Positions 1-7,442 are shown, numbered from the stretch's first letter. The stretch is 12,428 nucleotides of DNA from Planctomycetota bacterium (GCA_027623585.1 JAQBVK010000040.1:1-12428), one strand, 5' to 3'. Program-made: numbers and translations. The notes: a model not told the origin generated them from the sequence alone.

Positions 1-1
1 C

Positions 2-400
2 TGGCTCGTCAAGCAGGAACCGGAGGCTTACTCCTTCGAGGACTTCCGCGCCGACCGCAAAACGGTCTGGGACGGCGTCCGCAACGCGGGCGCGCGCATC
101 CATCTGCGCGCGATGACGGTGGGCGATGCCGTGCTGTGGTACGCAACCGGGAAAAGCAAGGCGGTCGTCGGCACTGCGACGATCGCGCGTGCGGCCTATC
201 CGGATCCGGGCGATGCCGCGTGGGTGGCGGTGGACCTCCGTGCGGGGAAGGCGCTCAAGACGCCGGTCACCCTCGCTCAGGTCCGCGCCGACGCGCTGCT
301 CGCGAAGACCGCTCTGGTGACGCAGACCCGCCTCTCGGTGCTGCCGCTCGACGCGCGTCAACACGCGCGCTTCTTGGAACTCGGCGGACTGGCCGAATGA
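2..400 (+). CDS. EVE domain-containing protein (5' end cut by window edge)
   Basis: The reading frame is already open at base 2 and runs to the TGA at 398-400, giving 132 visible residues. It starts inside the family's N-terminal signature (WLVKQEPEAYSFEDF), continues with VWDGVRN (visible residues 22-28), then LRAMTVGDAVLWYATG and VGTATIARAAYPDPGD, and ends with the usual TRLSVLPL block. EVE proteins (thymocyte nuclear protein 1 family, PUA-like fold) are about 135-155 residues, so only a few N-terminal residues are missing. An ATG at 113 lies inside the domain and would delete its first strand, so it is not the start. EVE domains bind modified bases in DNA or RNA; the ligand here is unknown. 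The stop overlaps the next start (ATGA, 397-400), so the protein is probably co-translated with an rRNA methyltransferase. Family assignment is firm; the role is inference. Confidence 0.88.
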   Translation, partial: WLVKQEPEAYSFEDFRADRKTVWDGVRNAGARIHLRAMTVGDAVLWYATGKSKAVVGTATIARAAYPDPGDAAWVAVDLRAGKALKTPVTLAQVRADALLAKTALVTQTRLSVLPLDARQHARFLELGGLAE

Positions 401-1581
401 ACTCTTCGCGCCACGAACCTTGGGTGCAACTGCACACTTGGATGCGCGGGCTGCGCGCATGGCACTCGGACATCGCCGACGCCAGTCCCGACGTGCGCTC
501 CGGCCGCATGGCCGCGGTCTACGACGGCAAGGATGAGTTCGTCGGCTGGGGCTGGGTGCAGACGCGCGCGGAACTCGCAGTGCGTCTGGTTACGCGCGAA
601 GAAAAGATGCCCGACGAGGAGTGGTGGATCGCCCGCGCGCGCGACGCGGTGTCGCGCCGCCGTCGTGAGCCGGGCTTGCCGCTCGATCCGGCGCGCATCT
701 TCCACGGCGAGGCCGACGATTTTCCTGGCCTGGTGGTGGACCGCATCGGTTCGGTGCTGCTGGCCGAGGCCTACACCGCGCCGATGGCCGAGGTGTTCCT
801 GAGCATCGCGCCGACGCTGCACGAAGAACTCGGCACCGCGCACCACGTCTTGGAGCTGGACGGCTCCTCGGCGCGCGCCGAAGGGGCGCAACCCTACACG
901 CGGCGCTCGCCGGATTGCCCGACCCGCGTCGTGTTCGACGAACACGGCGTGAATTGGGAAGTGTTCCCTGGCGAAGGACACAAAACCGGTTTCTTCCTCG
1001 ATCAGCGCGAGAACCGCGCGCGACTGCGCGAATACGTCGCCCTCGAAGCCGCGGCCGGTCGCGCGCCGGAAGTGCTCGACGTGTGCTGCTACACCGGCGG
1101 CTTCGCGCTCAACGCCGCCAGCGCCGGCGCCGCCGCGGTGACTGCGGTGGATCTCGACGAGAAGGCGATCGCCGCCGCCCAACGCCACGCCAACCGCAAC
1201 CAACTGCGCGAGGTGAAATTCACGCACGCCGACGCCTACTCCTGGCTCCGCCAGGCCGGACAGACCGGGCGTTCGTGGGACATGGTGATCGTGGATCCGC
1301 CGAAATTCATCCCCAATCGCCACTCGCAAGAAGAGGGGCGCGCGAAATATCACGACATCAACAAACTCGCGATCGCCGTGCTGCGACCGGGCGGCCTCCT
1401 GCTGACTTGCTCTTGCAGCGGCCTGCTTGCGCCGCTCGACTTCCAAGAGTTGGTGCGTCGCGCGGCGAAAGGCCGGCCGCTGCGCATCTTGCGCGAGACG
1501 GGAGCGCCTCCTGACCATCCGGTACGCGCCGACTTCCCCGAAGGTCGCTACTTGAAGGCGATCTGGGCGCGCGCCGACTGA
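397..1581 (+). CDS. rlmI: RlmI-like 23S rRNA (cytosine-C5) methyltransferase
   Basis: The 394-residue product matches the length of E. coli RlmI (about 396), which methylates C1962 of 23S rRNA using S-adenosylmethionine. Residues 1-75 form a PUA-like RNA-binding region ending in the typical AVRLVTREE. The linker has PGEGHKTGFFLDQRENR (191-207), diagnostic of this family (COG1092). SAM motif I is LDVCCYTGGF (227-236), with acidic D252/D254 following. DPPKF (300-304) is the motif IV equivalent, and TCSCSG (337-342) supplies the expected cysteines, C338 and C340. The ATG at 397 was chosen because it gives family length and sits on the ATGA overlap with the EVE gene; the same frame is open upstream but that part is a shadow of the EVE gene. 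The stop lies one base from the convergent FG-GAP gene. The exact target base in this organism is inferred from the family. Confidence 0.92.
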   Translation: MNSSRHEPWVQLHTWMRGLRAWHSDIADASPDVRSGRMAAVYDGKDEFVGWGWVQTRAELAVRLVTREEKMPDEEWWIARARDAVSRRRREPGLPLDPARIFHGEADDFPGLVVDRIGSVLLAEAYTAPMAEVFLSIAPTLHEELGTAHHVLELDGSSARAEGAQPYTRRSPDCPTRVVFDEHGVNWEVFPGEGHKTGFFLDQRENRARLREYVALEAAAGRAPEVLDVCCYTGGFALNAASAGAAAVTAVDLDEKAIAAAQRHANRNQLREVKFTHADAYSWLRQAGQTGRSWDMVIVDPPKFIPNRHSQEEGRAKYHDINKLAIAVLRPGGLLLTCSCSGLLAPLDFQELVRRAAKGRPLRILRETGAPPDHPVRADFPEGRYLKAIWARAD

Positions 1582-1582
1582 T

Positions 1583-3181
1583 TTAGAGGGTTACGGAGAA
1601 GCCGACCAGGCGCGCCGGTTCTTCACCCACCTTCAGGCGACGCAGCACGATCGCTTCGTCGCGGCCGTCGCCGTCGAGATCGCGCAGCGCCAGGGTGTGC
1701 GGCGGCTCCCAATCGTCGGCGAGCCGCACTTCGACGTCGGCGGGGCGATCGCGCGTCATCGAAATCAACGCGGAGGTGCGGCCCAGCACCCAGGTTGCGA
1801 GATCCTCGAGCTGCCAACTCACTTCCTTGTTGCCTTGGCCGAGCGCGTCGCGCAGGAACTTTTCACGCGCGCGTCCACCTGGCGAACCCGGTGGCACCAC
1901 GTTCCGCCAAGCCCGCAGCGCGCCGTCCGGCTCCAGCGTGACCAGGTCGTTGTCGAGGCCGTCGCCGTCGAGGCAACCGCGCCGCACCACCGTGCTACGC
2001 AGCGCGTCGACGCGATCCCCTTGATCGGCGATTGAGAGCAGGCTGTCGCCCTTGAGTTCAATGGTCTTGTTGTAGAGCGGGCGCCGAGAGAAGGAGCCGT
2101 CGCCCTTGCCTTGATAGACCAAGAAATCGAATTCGATCTTCCACGAGAACAGCGCCGCGCGCAGCATCTTGCCGAGCCCGATGTCTTCGATGCGCACCAC
2201 CACCAGATCGCGATAGGCGTCGTCGTCCATACGCACTGCCGCGACGTAGAAGGGATTGCCGGTGAGTTTCAGGCTCTGCACGGGTCGCTCGGTGCTGACG
2301 CCTTGCGCAGTGCCGAGAAAGCTGTGCACGCGCCCGTCGCCGAGCACCACCACGTCTTCGATGCCGTCGTTGTTCAGATCCTGCCATTCGTCCACCACCA
2401 AGGTGCGCACCACCGCGGTGACGTTGCCGAGATCGAAGTCGAGGGCCTTGGGGTCGAGACGGAAGGGCGAGAGGTCGAGGGTGTGGGTCGGCTGTTCGGG
2501 CAGGCCGCTTCCGCTCGCGATGAATTGGCGCACCAAAAGCCCGTCGCTGACCACCAGATCGGGCCGCCCGTCGCCGCTCACGTCCGCCGGAGTCACGCCT
2601 GGAATGGAAAGTGATCGCTCCACTCGGTCGAACAGATTCACGCCTGAGCCGGTGTCGATGCCGAGCCGCGCGAGCGCGCCAAGATCCGGGCCGGGCCGGA
2701 ATCCGTCGGCGGTGCCGAGCAGAATGCGCACGCGCGCGCCCAGCGGCAGCAGCAGATCGAGCCGGCCATCGCCGTCGAGGTCGCGGACGAACGCGGCAGG
2801 GTGCGTGCCGCGTGGCGGAACCGCCTTCAAACCGGAGAGGATTGGCTCTGAGAGCGCGATGCGCACTCGGCCCGTCGCAGCATCCGTCACCCGCTCGACG
2901 CGGCGCAGCGCATCCCCATCCACCAACACCAGGAACTCTTCGCCGCCGTCGCCGTCGAGGTCCGCAATCGTCCACAACAACGAATCTCCGCTCAGCGCCA
3001 ATCGCAGGTCCGGCTCGTCGATAAGTCGCAAGGTACGGCCGGTGAGCGCCACCAGTCGATTGCCGCCCTCCGCGCCTAGCGCCGCCACGCCCAGATGGTG
3101 CGGCACCGGCTCGACCAGCAATTCCCGGGGCGGCGCCACGGTGGGCGCTTGCACGGCGATCAAGCAAAGCGCTGCAATCAT
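1583..3181 (-). CDS. Secreted FG-GAP/VCBS repeat protein, last gene of operon
   Basis: The 532-residue product begins with a short hydrophobic export segment (MIAALCLIAVQAPT) and is otherwise built of beta-propeller-like repeats. Calcium-binding style D-x-D-G-D-G loops lie at about residues 74, 134, 200, 268, 405 and 501, and a degenerate one (MDDDAYRD) at 318. FG-GAP/VCBS repeats fold into seven-bladed propellers of the integrin-alpha type and usually bind Ca2+, proteins or polysaccharides outside the cytoplasm. The ATG at 3181 was chosen because its ATGA overlaps the stop of the upstream gene and directly precedes the hydrophobic segment. The frame stays open to 3328, but that extension would overlap the upstream gene by 150 bp. 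There is no clear Shine-Dalgarno, so translation is probably coupled. The signal lacks the usual Lys/Arg at its start. No enzymatic domain is visible and the ligand is unknown. Confidence 0.82.
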   Translation of the reverse strand: MIAALCLIAVQAPTVAPPRELLVEPVPHHLGVAALGAEGGNRLVALTGRTLRLIDEPDLRLALSGDSLLWTIADLDGDGGEEFLVLVDGDALRRVERVTDAATGRVRIALSEPILSGLKAVPPRGTHPAAFVRDLDGDGRLDLLLPLGARVRILLGTADGFRPGPDLGALARLGIDTGSGVNLFDRVERSLSIPGVTPADVSGDGRPDLVVSDGLLVRQFIASGSGLPEQPTHTLDLSPFRLDPKALDFDLGNVTAVVRTLVVDEWQDLNNDGIEDVVVLGDGRVHSFLGTAQGVSTERPVQSLKLTGNPFYVAAVRMDDDAYRDLVVVRIEDIGLGKMLRAALFSWKIEFDFLVYQGKGDGSFSRRPLYNKTIELKGDSLLSIADQGDRVDALRSTVVRRGCLDGDGLDNDLVTLEPDGALRAWRNVVPPGSPGGRAREKFLRDALGQGNKEVSWQLEDLATWVLGRTSALISMTRDRPADVEVRLADDWEPPHTLALRDLDGDGRDEAIVLRRLKVGEEPARLVGFSVTL

Positions 3182-4698
3182 CGGAGTTGTGAAAGGTAGA
3201 TTTCGATGATGCCGCTGCGCGCCACCACGAAGTCGCCCACCCCGTCCGCGTTCAGATCGAGCACGTCGAGCGACGCGGTGGCGGCGTCCACGGGAATGCG
3301 GAAGGCAGGCTTCGGGGAAGGCGCCCAAGTGCCCCCGGTGGGCGCCAGTGGGCGAATTTCGACGTTGCCACCTTTGGTGCTTGCGAGGAAAGCGGCGCGC
3401 CCGTCTCCGGTCAGGTTCTGCGCGAACGCCGGCACGTCGCGCAAGGAATCCACGTCCGCGAGGGTGAATTCGCGCGTTTCTGCGAAGGCCGGCCGGGATG
3501 ACAATTTGGCGTCGCTCTGAAGCCAGCCACTCGCGGTCTGTCGAATCTTGGTGGCGGCATCACCAAGCAGTCCAACGTCCACCTGCCACGAAGAAAGAGC
3601 GAGGTCGCGGGTGCCGTCGCCATCCAAGTCCACGACGTAGGCGCCGGCGTACGCGGCGGAAGTCTTCACGAAGGCATCCGGTTCGCCCAGCAATGCCGGC
3701 TGCTCGGCTGCCGCGGCGCGCGCGAACGGATCGATCCAGATCCGCACCTGCCAATCCGACGACAGCGAGACGGCTCCGCCGCCGCTCTTGCGCACGAACA
3801 GGAGGTCGGCGGCGCGGGATCCGCCGAAAGCGGTCCATTCGAGGCGGACGTTATCGCTATCGGCGGCGGCCGGCAGCGTCAATCGCCCGCTCGGCTCCGT
3901 GGGGAAGCGTCCGTTCGCCGCCTGCAGATGAAGATGGAGCGCGTCCGATTCGTACCAACTGAGGTCGAGTCGGCCGTCGCCGTCGACGTCGGCCCAAACC
4001 GGAGCCGGGAGCCGCGTCGAAGTGAACAGGATGGGCGGCTCGCCGATCACGCCAGCGTCGTCATTGGGGACAAATACGTCGCTCAACTCCCGGCTCGAGA
4101 GCGAGGCGCGCACGCGGCCGCCCAGATAATCGCGCGCCGCGGCTGGAACTCGCTCGGTGAGCGGAGTGAGCGGAATGAATCCTCGTTCGACCCCGGCAGC
4201 GTCCACGATGCGGTAGCCGTCGACGCAAATCAGGAGGACTTCGTCGAGACCGTCTCCGTCCAAGTCGGCGAGATGATTCCAATAGGGAAGCAATTCTTCG
4301 GACGCCATGTCGAGCAGCATCGGCGCGCGCGCGAGCAGGCGCAGCGCGCCGTCGGTTCGCGAGCGGACCATCGCGGCGTCGCGCGCGAAGAACAGGACTT
4401 CGGCGGCCTCACCGGGGGTGAAGCGGCCGAGGCTCCAAGCCGTGACCGCGCGCGGTACCGCGATGCGTTCGTCCGGCTCGGCCGGAAACACGCGGCCGTC
4501 GCGCTGGCGAAAGACCTGAAGCCAACGCGCGCCGTCCTCGTCGCGCACCGCAAGCCACAGATCGAGTCGACCGTCGCCGTTCTCGTCGAGAAAGCGTCGC
4601 TCCAAAACCTCGAGCGGGGTCGGCACCACCGATCGCGCGAGGCCGGCCTGCGGCAACGCCGCGATCGCGGGTAGCAGGACGAGCAAGGCGCAGATCAA
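3178..4698 (-). CDS. Secreted FG-GAP/VCBS repeat protein (TTG start)
   Basis: The 506-residue product has a hydrophobic export segment (MICALLVLLPAIAALPQAGLA) followed by FG-GAP/VCBS repeats. Asp-rich loops lie at residues 38 (DENGDGRLD), 145 (DLDGDGLDE), 237 (DVDGDGRLD), 357 (DLDGDGTRD), about 428 (degenerate, NLTGDGRA) and 481 (DLNADGVGD). The start is a TTG whose second and third bases belong to the TGA of the PDZ lipoprotein gene (TTGA, 4695-4698). It is the first usable start in the frame, and the first internal Met (residue 110) would remove the signal and a repeat. A G-run lies 7 bases upstream of the TTG. The protein should be periplasmic, surface-bound or secreted, and may use Ca2+-loaded propeller blades for binding; the partner is unknown. 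Its repeat order and a shared non-repeat segment suggest it is a paralogue of the next gene. Confidence 0.82.
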   Translation of the reverse strand: MICALLVLLPAIAALPQAGLARSVVPTPLEVLERRFLDENGDGRLDLWLAVRDEDGARWLQVFRQRDGRVFPAEPDERIAVPRAVTAWSLGRFTPGEAAEVLFFARDAAMVRSRTDGALRLLARAPMLLDMASEELLPYWNHLADLDGDGLDEVLLICVDGYRIVDAAGVERGFIPLTPLTERVPAAARDYLGGRVRASLSSRELSDVFVPNDDAGVIGEPPILFTSTRLPAPVWADVDGDGRLDLSWYESDALHLHLQAANGRFPTEPSGRLTLPAAADSDNVRLEWTAFGGSRAADLLFVRKSGGGAVSLSSDWQVRIWIDPFARAAAAEQPALLGEPDAFVKTSAAYAGAYVVDLDGDGTRDLALSSWQVDVGLLGDAATKIRQTASGWLQSDAKLSSRPAFAETREFTLADVDSLRDVPAFAQNLTGDGRAAFLASTKGGNVEIRPLAPTGGTWAPSPKPAFRIPVDAATASLDVLDLNADGVGDFVVARSGIIEIYLSQLR

Positions 4699-5657
4699 GG
4701 CGCGGCCCCCAAAGGCACCGCCAACACCGGGGCTTCCTCGAGGACGGCCTCGCCGGTTCGCCAGTGGAAAAGGCCGAGCAGCGACCAGCGCTTTTCACGC
4801 CCGAGCCGGTCCACGCGAAAGAGTTGCACCAGCAGCAGGTCACCGATCCAGAACACGCCGCGATCCGATGCCAACTCGTCCTCCCAGCAGAACACCGGCC
4901 AGACTCCGAGTCGCGTCAGCACGGAACCGGGCGACCACGCCTCCACCTTGACGGTGCGCTCGCTTCCGTCGCTCCCGAGCACGCGCAGTTCCGCTTCGTC
5001 GCCGGGTCGCAACAGCAAGCCGATGCGCCGCACGAATGCCGCGGCGCTGCCCGGGTCTTCGCCTTGAAAGCGCACGATGCGTTCGCCGACGCGGACTCCG
5101 GCTTCCGCGAGCGGGCTCTGCGGTCCCAAGCCGACGACTTCGGGACCCAGTCGCGCTGCTTGCCCGGCGCGTGGCGCGGCGTCGCGCACCGCAACGCGCA
5201 GCAAAGCGCGTTCAACCCACGCCACCGTGCGCCCCGACTCCTCGGAGCGAATCTCAGGGATGACCTCCGCCGCAAAAATGCGCGAGCCTCGCTCCACTTG
5301 CAGCTCTACGGTCCGGACCTCGGCAACGTTGGCCAAGAGGTGCTCGAGGAGGCCGGGATCCTGAACCGAGACCCCGTCGAAGGCGAGCAAGAAGTCGCCC
5401 ACCCGCAAGCCGGCGCGCGCAGCCGGGCCGTCCTCTTCCACGGCGCTGACCCGCACGCCAGGGCGCATCTCGAGAGAGGAGGGATCGTCGTTCTCGTTGA
5501 GCGAGACGCTGAGGCCGATCCAAGCGCTATGCCGCGGCACCACGCTCTCGTCCACGGCCTGCTCGGCGAAGAAGGCCGCTGGCAACGGCAGCGTCTCGCG
5601 CGTGAGGGTGCACGCGCCGAGCGAGAGCGCCAAGCTAAGGATGAATGATTTCTTCAT
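4695..5657 (-). CDS. Lipoprotein with two PDZ domains
   Basis: The 320-residue product starts with a lipoprotein signal: KK at 2-3, a hydrophobic core, and lipobox LGAC with the acylated Cys at 16. PDZ1 spans about 46-133, with GVRVSAVEEDGPAARAGLRVGD typical of HtrA/S2P/S41-type PDZ domains. PDZ2 spans about 168-240 (VVGLGPQSPLAEAGVRVGERI). Residues 245-320 form a Trp/Leu-rich tail (WIGDLLLVQLFRVD, RWSLLGLFHWRTG) that I do not recognise. No protease domain is present, so it is likely a scaffold or adaptor that grips C-terminal tails or extended peptides at the membrane. The ATG at 5657 forms an ATGA overlap with the permease stop. A frame extension to 5717 would place 20 polar residues before the signal and was rejected. 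Its place between the ABC transporter and two secreted proteins suggests it links them. Confidence 0.85.
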   Translation of the reverse strand: MKKSFILSLALSLGACTLTRETLPLPAAFFAEQAVDESVVPRHSAWIGLSVSLNENDDPSSLEMRPGVRVSAVEEDGPAARAGLRVGDFLLAFDGVSVQDPGLLEHLLANVAEVRTVELQVERGSRIFAAEVIPEIRSEESGRTVAWVERALLRVAVRDAAPRAGQAARLGPEVVGLGPQSPLAEAGVRVGERIVRFQGEDPGSAAAFVRRIGLLLRPGDEAELRVLGSDGSERTVKVEAWSPGSVLTRLGVWPVFCWEDELASDRGVFWIGDLLLVQLFRVDRLGREKRWSLLGLFHWRTGEAVLEEAPVLAVPLGAAP

Positions 5658-6505
5658 ACCGGTCGACGGAGGAAGCAGAGGATCGCGCCGATCCAAGCCA
5701 AGCCTACCGCTGGCCACGGTGCGATCCAGCCCGCGCTGATCACCGCATCGAAGGTCATCGGCATCGCGTCGCTGTAGCCCTGCGCCCAGGTGGCGACGTG
5801 CGCGAGGTAGGAATCCACGCCGAGTCCGGCCAGAGAGTTCGGGAAGACCCAGCGCGCGGCGTCCCCGAAGGCATCATGAAGAAAGCGCGGCGCCAGCACC
5901 AGCACCAGGCCGGAGCCGACCGCGATCACCGCGTGGCGGCTCACGACCGACAGCCACAACGCCATCGCGCCCAGGGCGAGCAGGGGCGGAAGTCCATGGC
6001 GAATCGAACGGAACACGTGCGGGACGAGTTCCTCGGCTTCGAGCAAAACGTCGCCGTCTTCGAGGATGTCGCCGCCGTCGAAGAGCAGCGAGGCTGCGCC
6101 CGCCGACGCGAGCAGCGCGCACGCTGCCAAGCTCAACGGCAACAGCGCGGCGATGCAAGAGCGCGCCGCCACGAAAGCCGGGCGCGCAATGCCGCGCACC
6201 AGCGGATCACGCGTGGCGCCGAGCCCGATCTCCCGCGGCAGCGAACCGCCGATCATGATCAGGGTCAGGACCTCGACCAGAAAGAAGCCGACGCGCGCGC
6301 CATCCGTGAACTGCGGCCAGTAGTTCCAGCTCGCGGCTTCGCCCGGACCGCCGCCGCCGAGGCCTTGGCGAATGCCGAGCAACACGCGGCCCCACACCAC
6401 CGTGCCGGCGGCCAGGCCGACTACGGCAAGATGGGCCCAGCGCACGCTGCGCTTGACGCTCCACAAGTAAAGCTCGCCGCGCAGCGCTCGCAGAAAACCT
6501 TTCAC
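5654..6505 (-). CDS. ABC-2-like transporter permease
   Basis: The 283-residue integral membrane protein has about six hydrophobic spans, near residues 24-44, 71-90, 115-141, 173-189, 191-208 and 258-279. This matches one half of an ABC-2 type exporter, which works as a dimer with a cytoplasmic ATPase. A short basic N-terminus (MKGFLRALRGELYLWSVKR) resembles the amphipathic coupling helix of that family. The loop at about 142-160 is strongly acidic. The start is a GTG preceded at 4 bases by a perfect AAGGAGG ribosome-binding site, and its GTGA overlaps the ATPase stop. No substrate-specific motif is visible. Operon order and topology make the assignment fairly safe, although sequence motifs for this class are weak, so the substrate could be a lipid, peptide, polysaccharide or drug. 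Confidence 0.8.
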   Translation of the reverse strand: MKGFLRALRGELYLWSVKRSVRWAHLAVVGLAAGTVVWGRVLLGIRQGLGGGGPGEAASWNYWPQFTDGARVGFFLVEVLTLIMIGGSLPREIGLGATRDPLVRGIARPAFVAARSCIAALLPLSLAACALLASAGAASLLFDGGDILEDGDVLLEAEELVPHVFRSIRHGLPPLLALGAMALWLSVVSRHAVIAVGSGLVLVLAPRFLHDAFGDAARWVFPNSLAGLGVDSYLAHVATWAQGYSDAMPMTFDAVISAGWIAPWPAVGLAWIGAILCFLRRPV

Positions 6506-7437
6506 GCCGCCTCCTTGCCCTGCGCGGATCGCGCCAGAACGGCGCGGAAAACGTCCACCAGGGTCGCTTGCTCGCGGTGGAAGGAGCGCACGCCAGCGTC
6601 AGCGCGCACCATGGCGTCGAGCGCGGCGGCGTCGTCGAAAGAGGAGTTCACGGCGAGTTGCAGCGCCTCGGCAGAGGACTCGACGCCGAGCAAGCCCGCG
6701 CGTCCTGCCAACGCGGTTTGTGCGCGAACTGGATCCGCGCAAGCCACCATCACGCGCGCTCCCGCCTCGGCGAGCAACTGCGCGGTCTCGCCCTCGATCA
6801 GAGTCCGTCCTTCTTCGATGAGGCCGACGCGCGTGCAGACGTCCTCGACCTCGCGCAGGTGATGGCTCGACAGCACGATCGTCACCCCCTCCTCGCGCGT
6901 CAGTCGCGAGAACAAGGCGAGCATCTCCTCGACGCCCTCCGGGTCCAAGCCGGAAAGCGGCTCGTCGAGCACCAACAACTTCGGCGCTCCCAACAAGGCG
7001 CGCGCCACTGCTGCGCGTCGGCCTTGACCGTGCGAAAGCCGATCGCCGCGGTTGTGCTGACGGTGCGCGAGCTTCACGAGCGCCAACACTTCATCCACGC
7101 CGCGCCCTCCGTGAATGCCGCCGCGAATGCGCGCGAGCTCGAGGTTCTGGCGCACCGTCAACGAGTCGTCGAGACCCGGCGGATCCAGCGCGACGCCGAT
7201 CGGATGCGCCACCTGCGCGATGCGCGCCGAATCGGTGCCGAAGACCGTGGCGCTGCCCGAGCGGCGCGGCAGCAGTCCGAGCATGCAGCGCATGGCGGTG
7301 GTTTTGCCGGCGCCGTTCCGCCCGAGCAATCCGTAGAGGTCGCCGGCGCGCACGCACAGGTCGAGCCCACGCAGGATCGGGCGGCCGCCGAGGCGAACGT
7401 CGAGCTCTTGAGCTTCGAAGACGGCGGCTGCGCTCAT
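6502..7437 (-). CDS. ABC transporter ATP-binding protein
   Basis: The 311-residue product is the ATPase partner of the next gene's permease. Walker A is GRNGAGKT (39-46), Walker B LLVLDEP (154-160) with catalytic E159, the D-loop SGLDPEG follows at 162-168, and the switch histidine is in SSHHL (190-194). The signature motif is LSHGQ (134-138) instead of LSGGQ. The Q-loop position reads VALDPPGLDD, apparently with Asp85 where Gln or Glu is usual. About 90 residues after the H-loop form a C-terminal extension, as in CcmA/NatA/YadG-like exporter ATPases of the ABC-2 class. The ATG at 7437 has AGGA five bases upstream and begins the ABC domain directly; the frame extends to 7629, but that part overlaps the divergent HAD gene. 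It is the first gene of the five-gene operon. The cargo is not deducible. Confidence 0.9.
   Translation of the reverse strand: MSAAAVFEAQELDVRLGGRPILRGLDLCVRAGDLYGLLGRNGAGKTTAMRCMLGLLPRRSGSATVFGTDSARIAQVAHPIGVALDPPGLDDSLTVRQNLELARIRGGIHGGRGVDEVLALVKLAHRQHNRGDRLSHGQGRRAAVARALLGAPKLLVLDEPLSGLDPEGVEEMLALFSRLTREEGVTIVLSSHHLREVEDVCTRVGLIEEGRTLIEGETAQLLAEAGARVMVACADPVRAQTALAGRAGLLGVESSAEALQLAVNSSFDDAAALDAMVRADAGVRSFHREQATLVDVFRAVLARSAQGKEAA
6510..6516 (-). promoter_or_regulatory. Strong Shine-Dalgarno (AAGGAGG) for GTG-started permease
   Basis: On the minus strand AAGGAGG lies 4 bases before the GTG at 6505, inside the last codons of the ATPase gene. It is the only near-perfect ribosome-binding site I find in the operon and decides the GTG start. 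It may raise permease output relative to simple coupling at the other junctions. Confidence 0.75.
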
Positions 7438-7442
7438 GCGGA

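Noticed and set aside
358..1518. A 386-codon minus-strand frame opposite the methyltransferase
   Set aside because: The opposite strand encodes a full RlmI-type enzyme with all motifs; the antisense product is His/Arg/Ala-rich and shows no recognisable motif.
1566..1615. GC-rich inverted repeat (GGCGCGC and complement) at the methyltransferase/FG-GAP junction as a terminator
   Set aside because: The stem is about 7 bp with a loop over 30 bases and no T-run; self-complementary GGCGCGCC words are common in this GC-rich DNA.
1660..4590. Repeated GCCGTCGCCGTCGAG words as a DNA repeat array
   Set aside because: They are the codons of the recurring L-D-G-D-G loops in the two FG-GAP proteins, irregularly spaced, so the repetition is at protein level.
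5645..6862. A 405-codon plus-strand frame opposite the permease and ATPase
   Set aside because: It is the antisense shadow of two genes with clear ABC features and operon overlaps.
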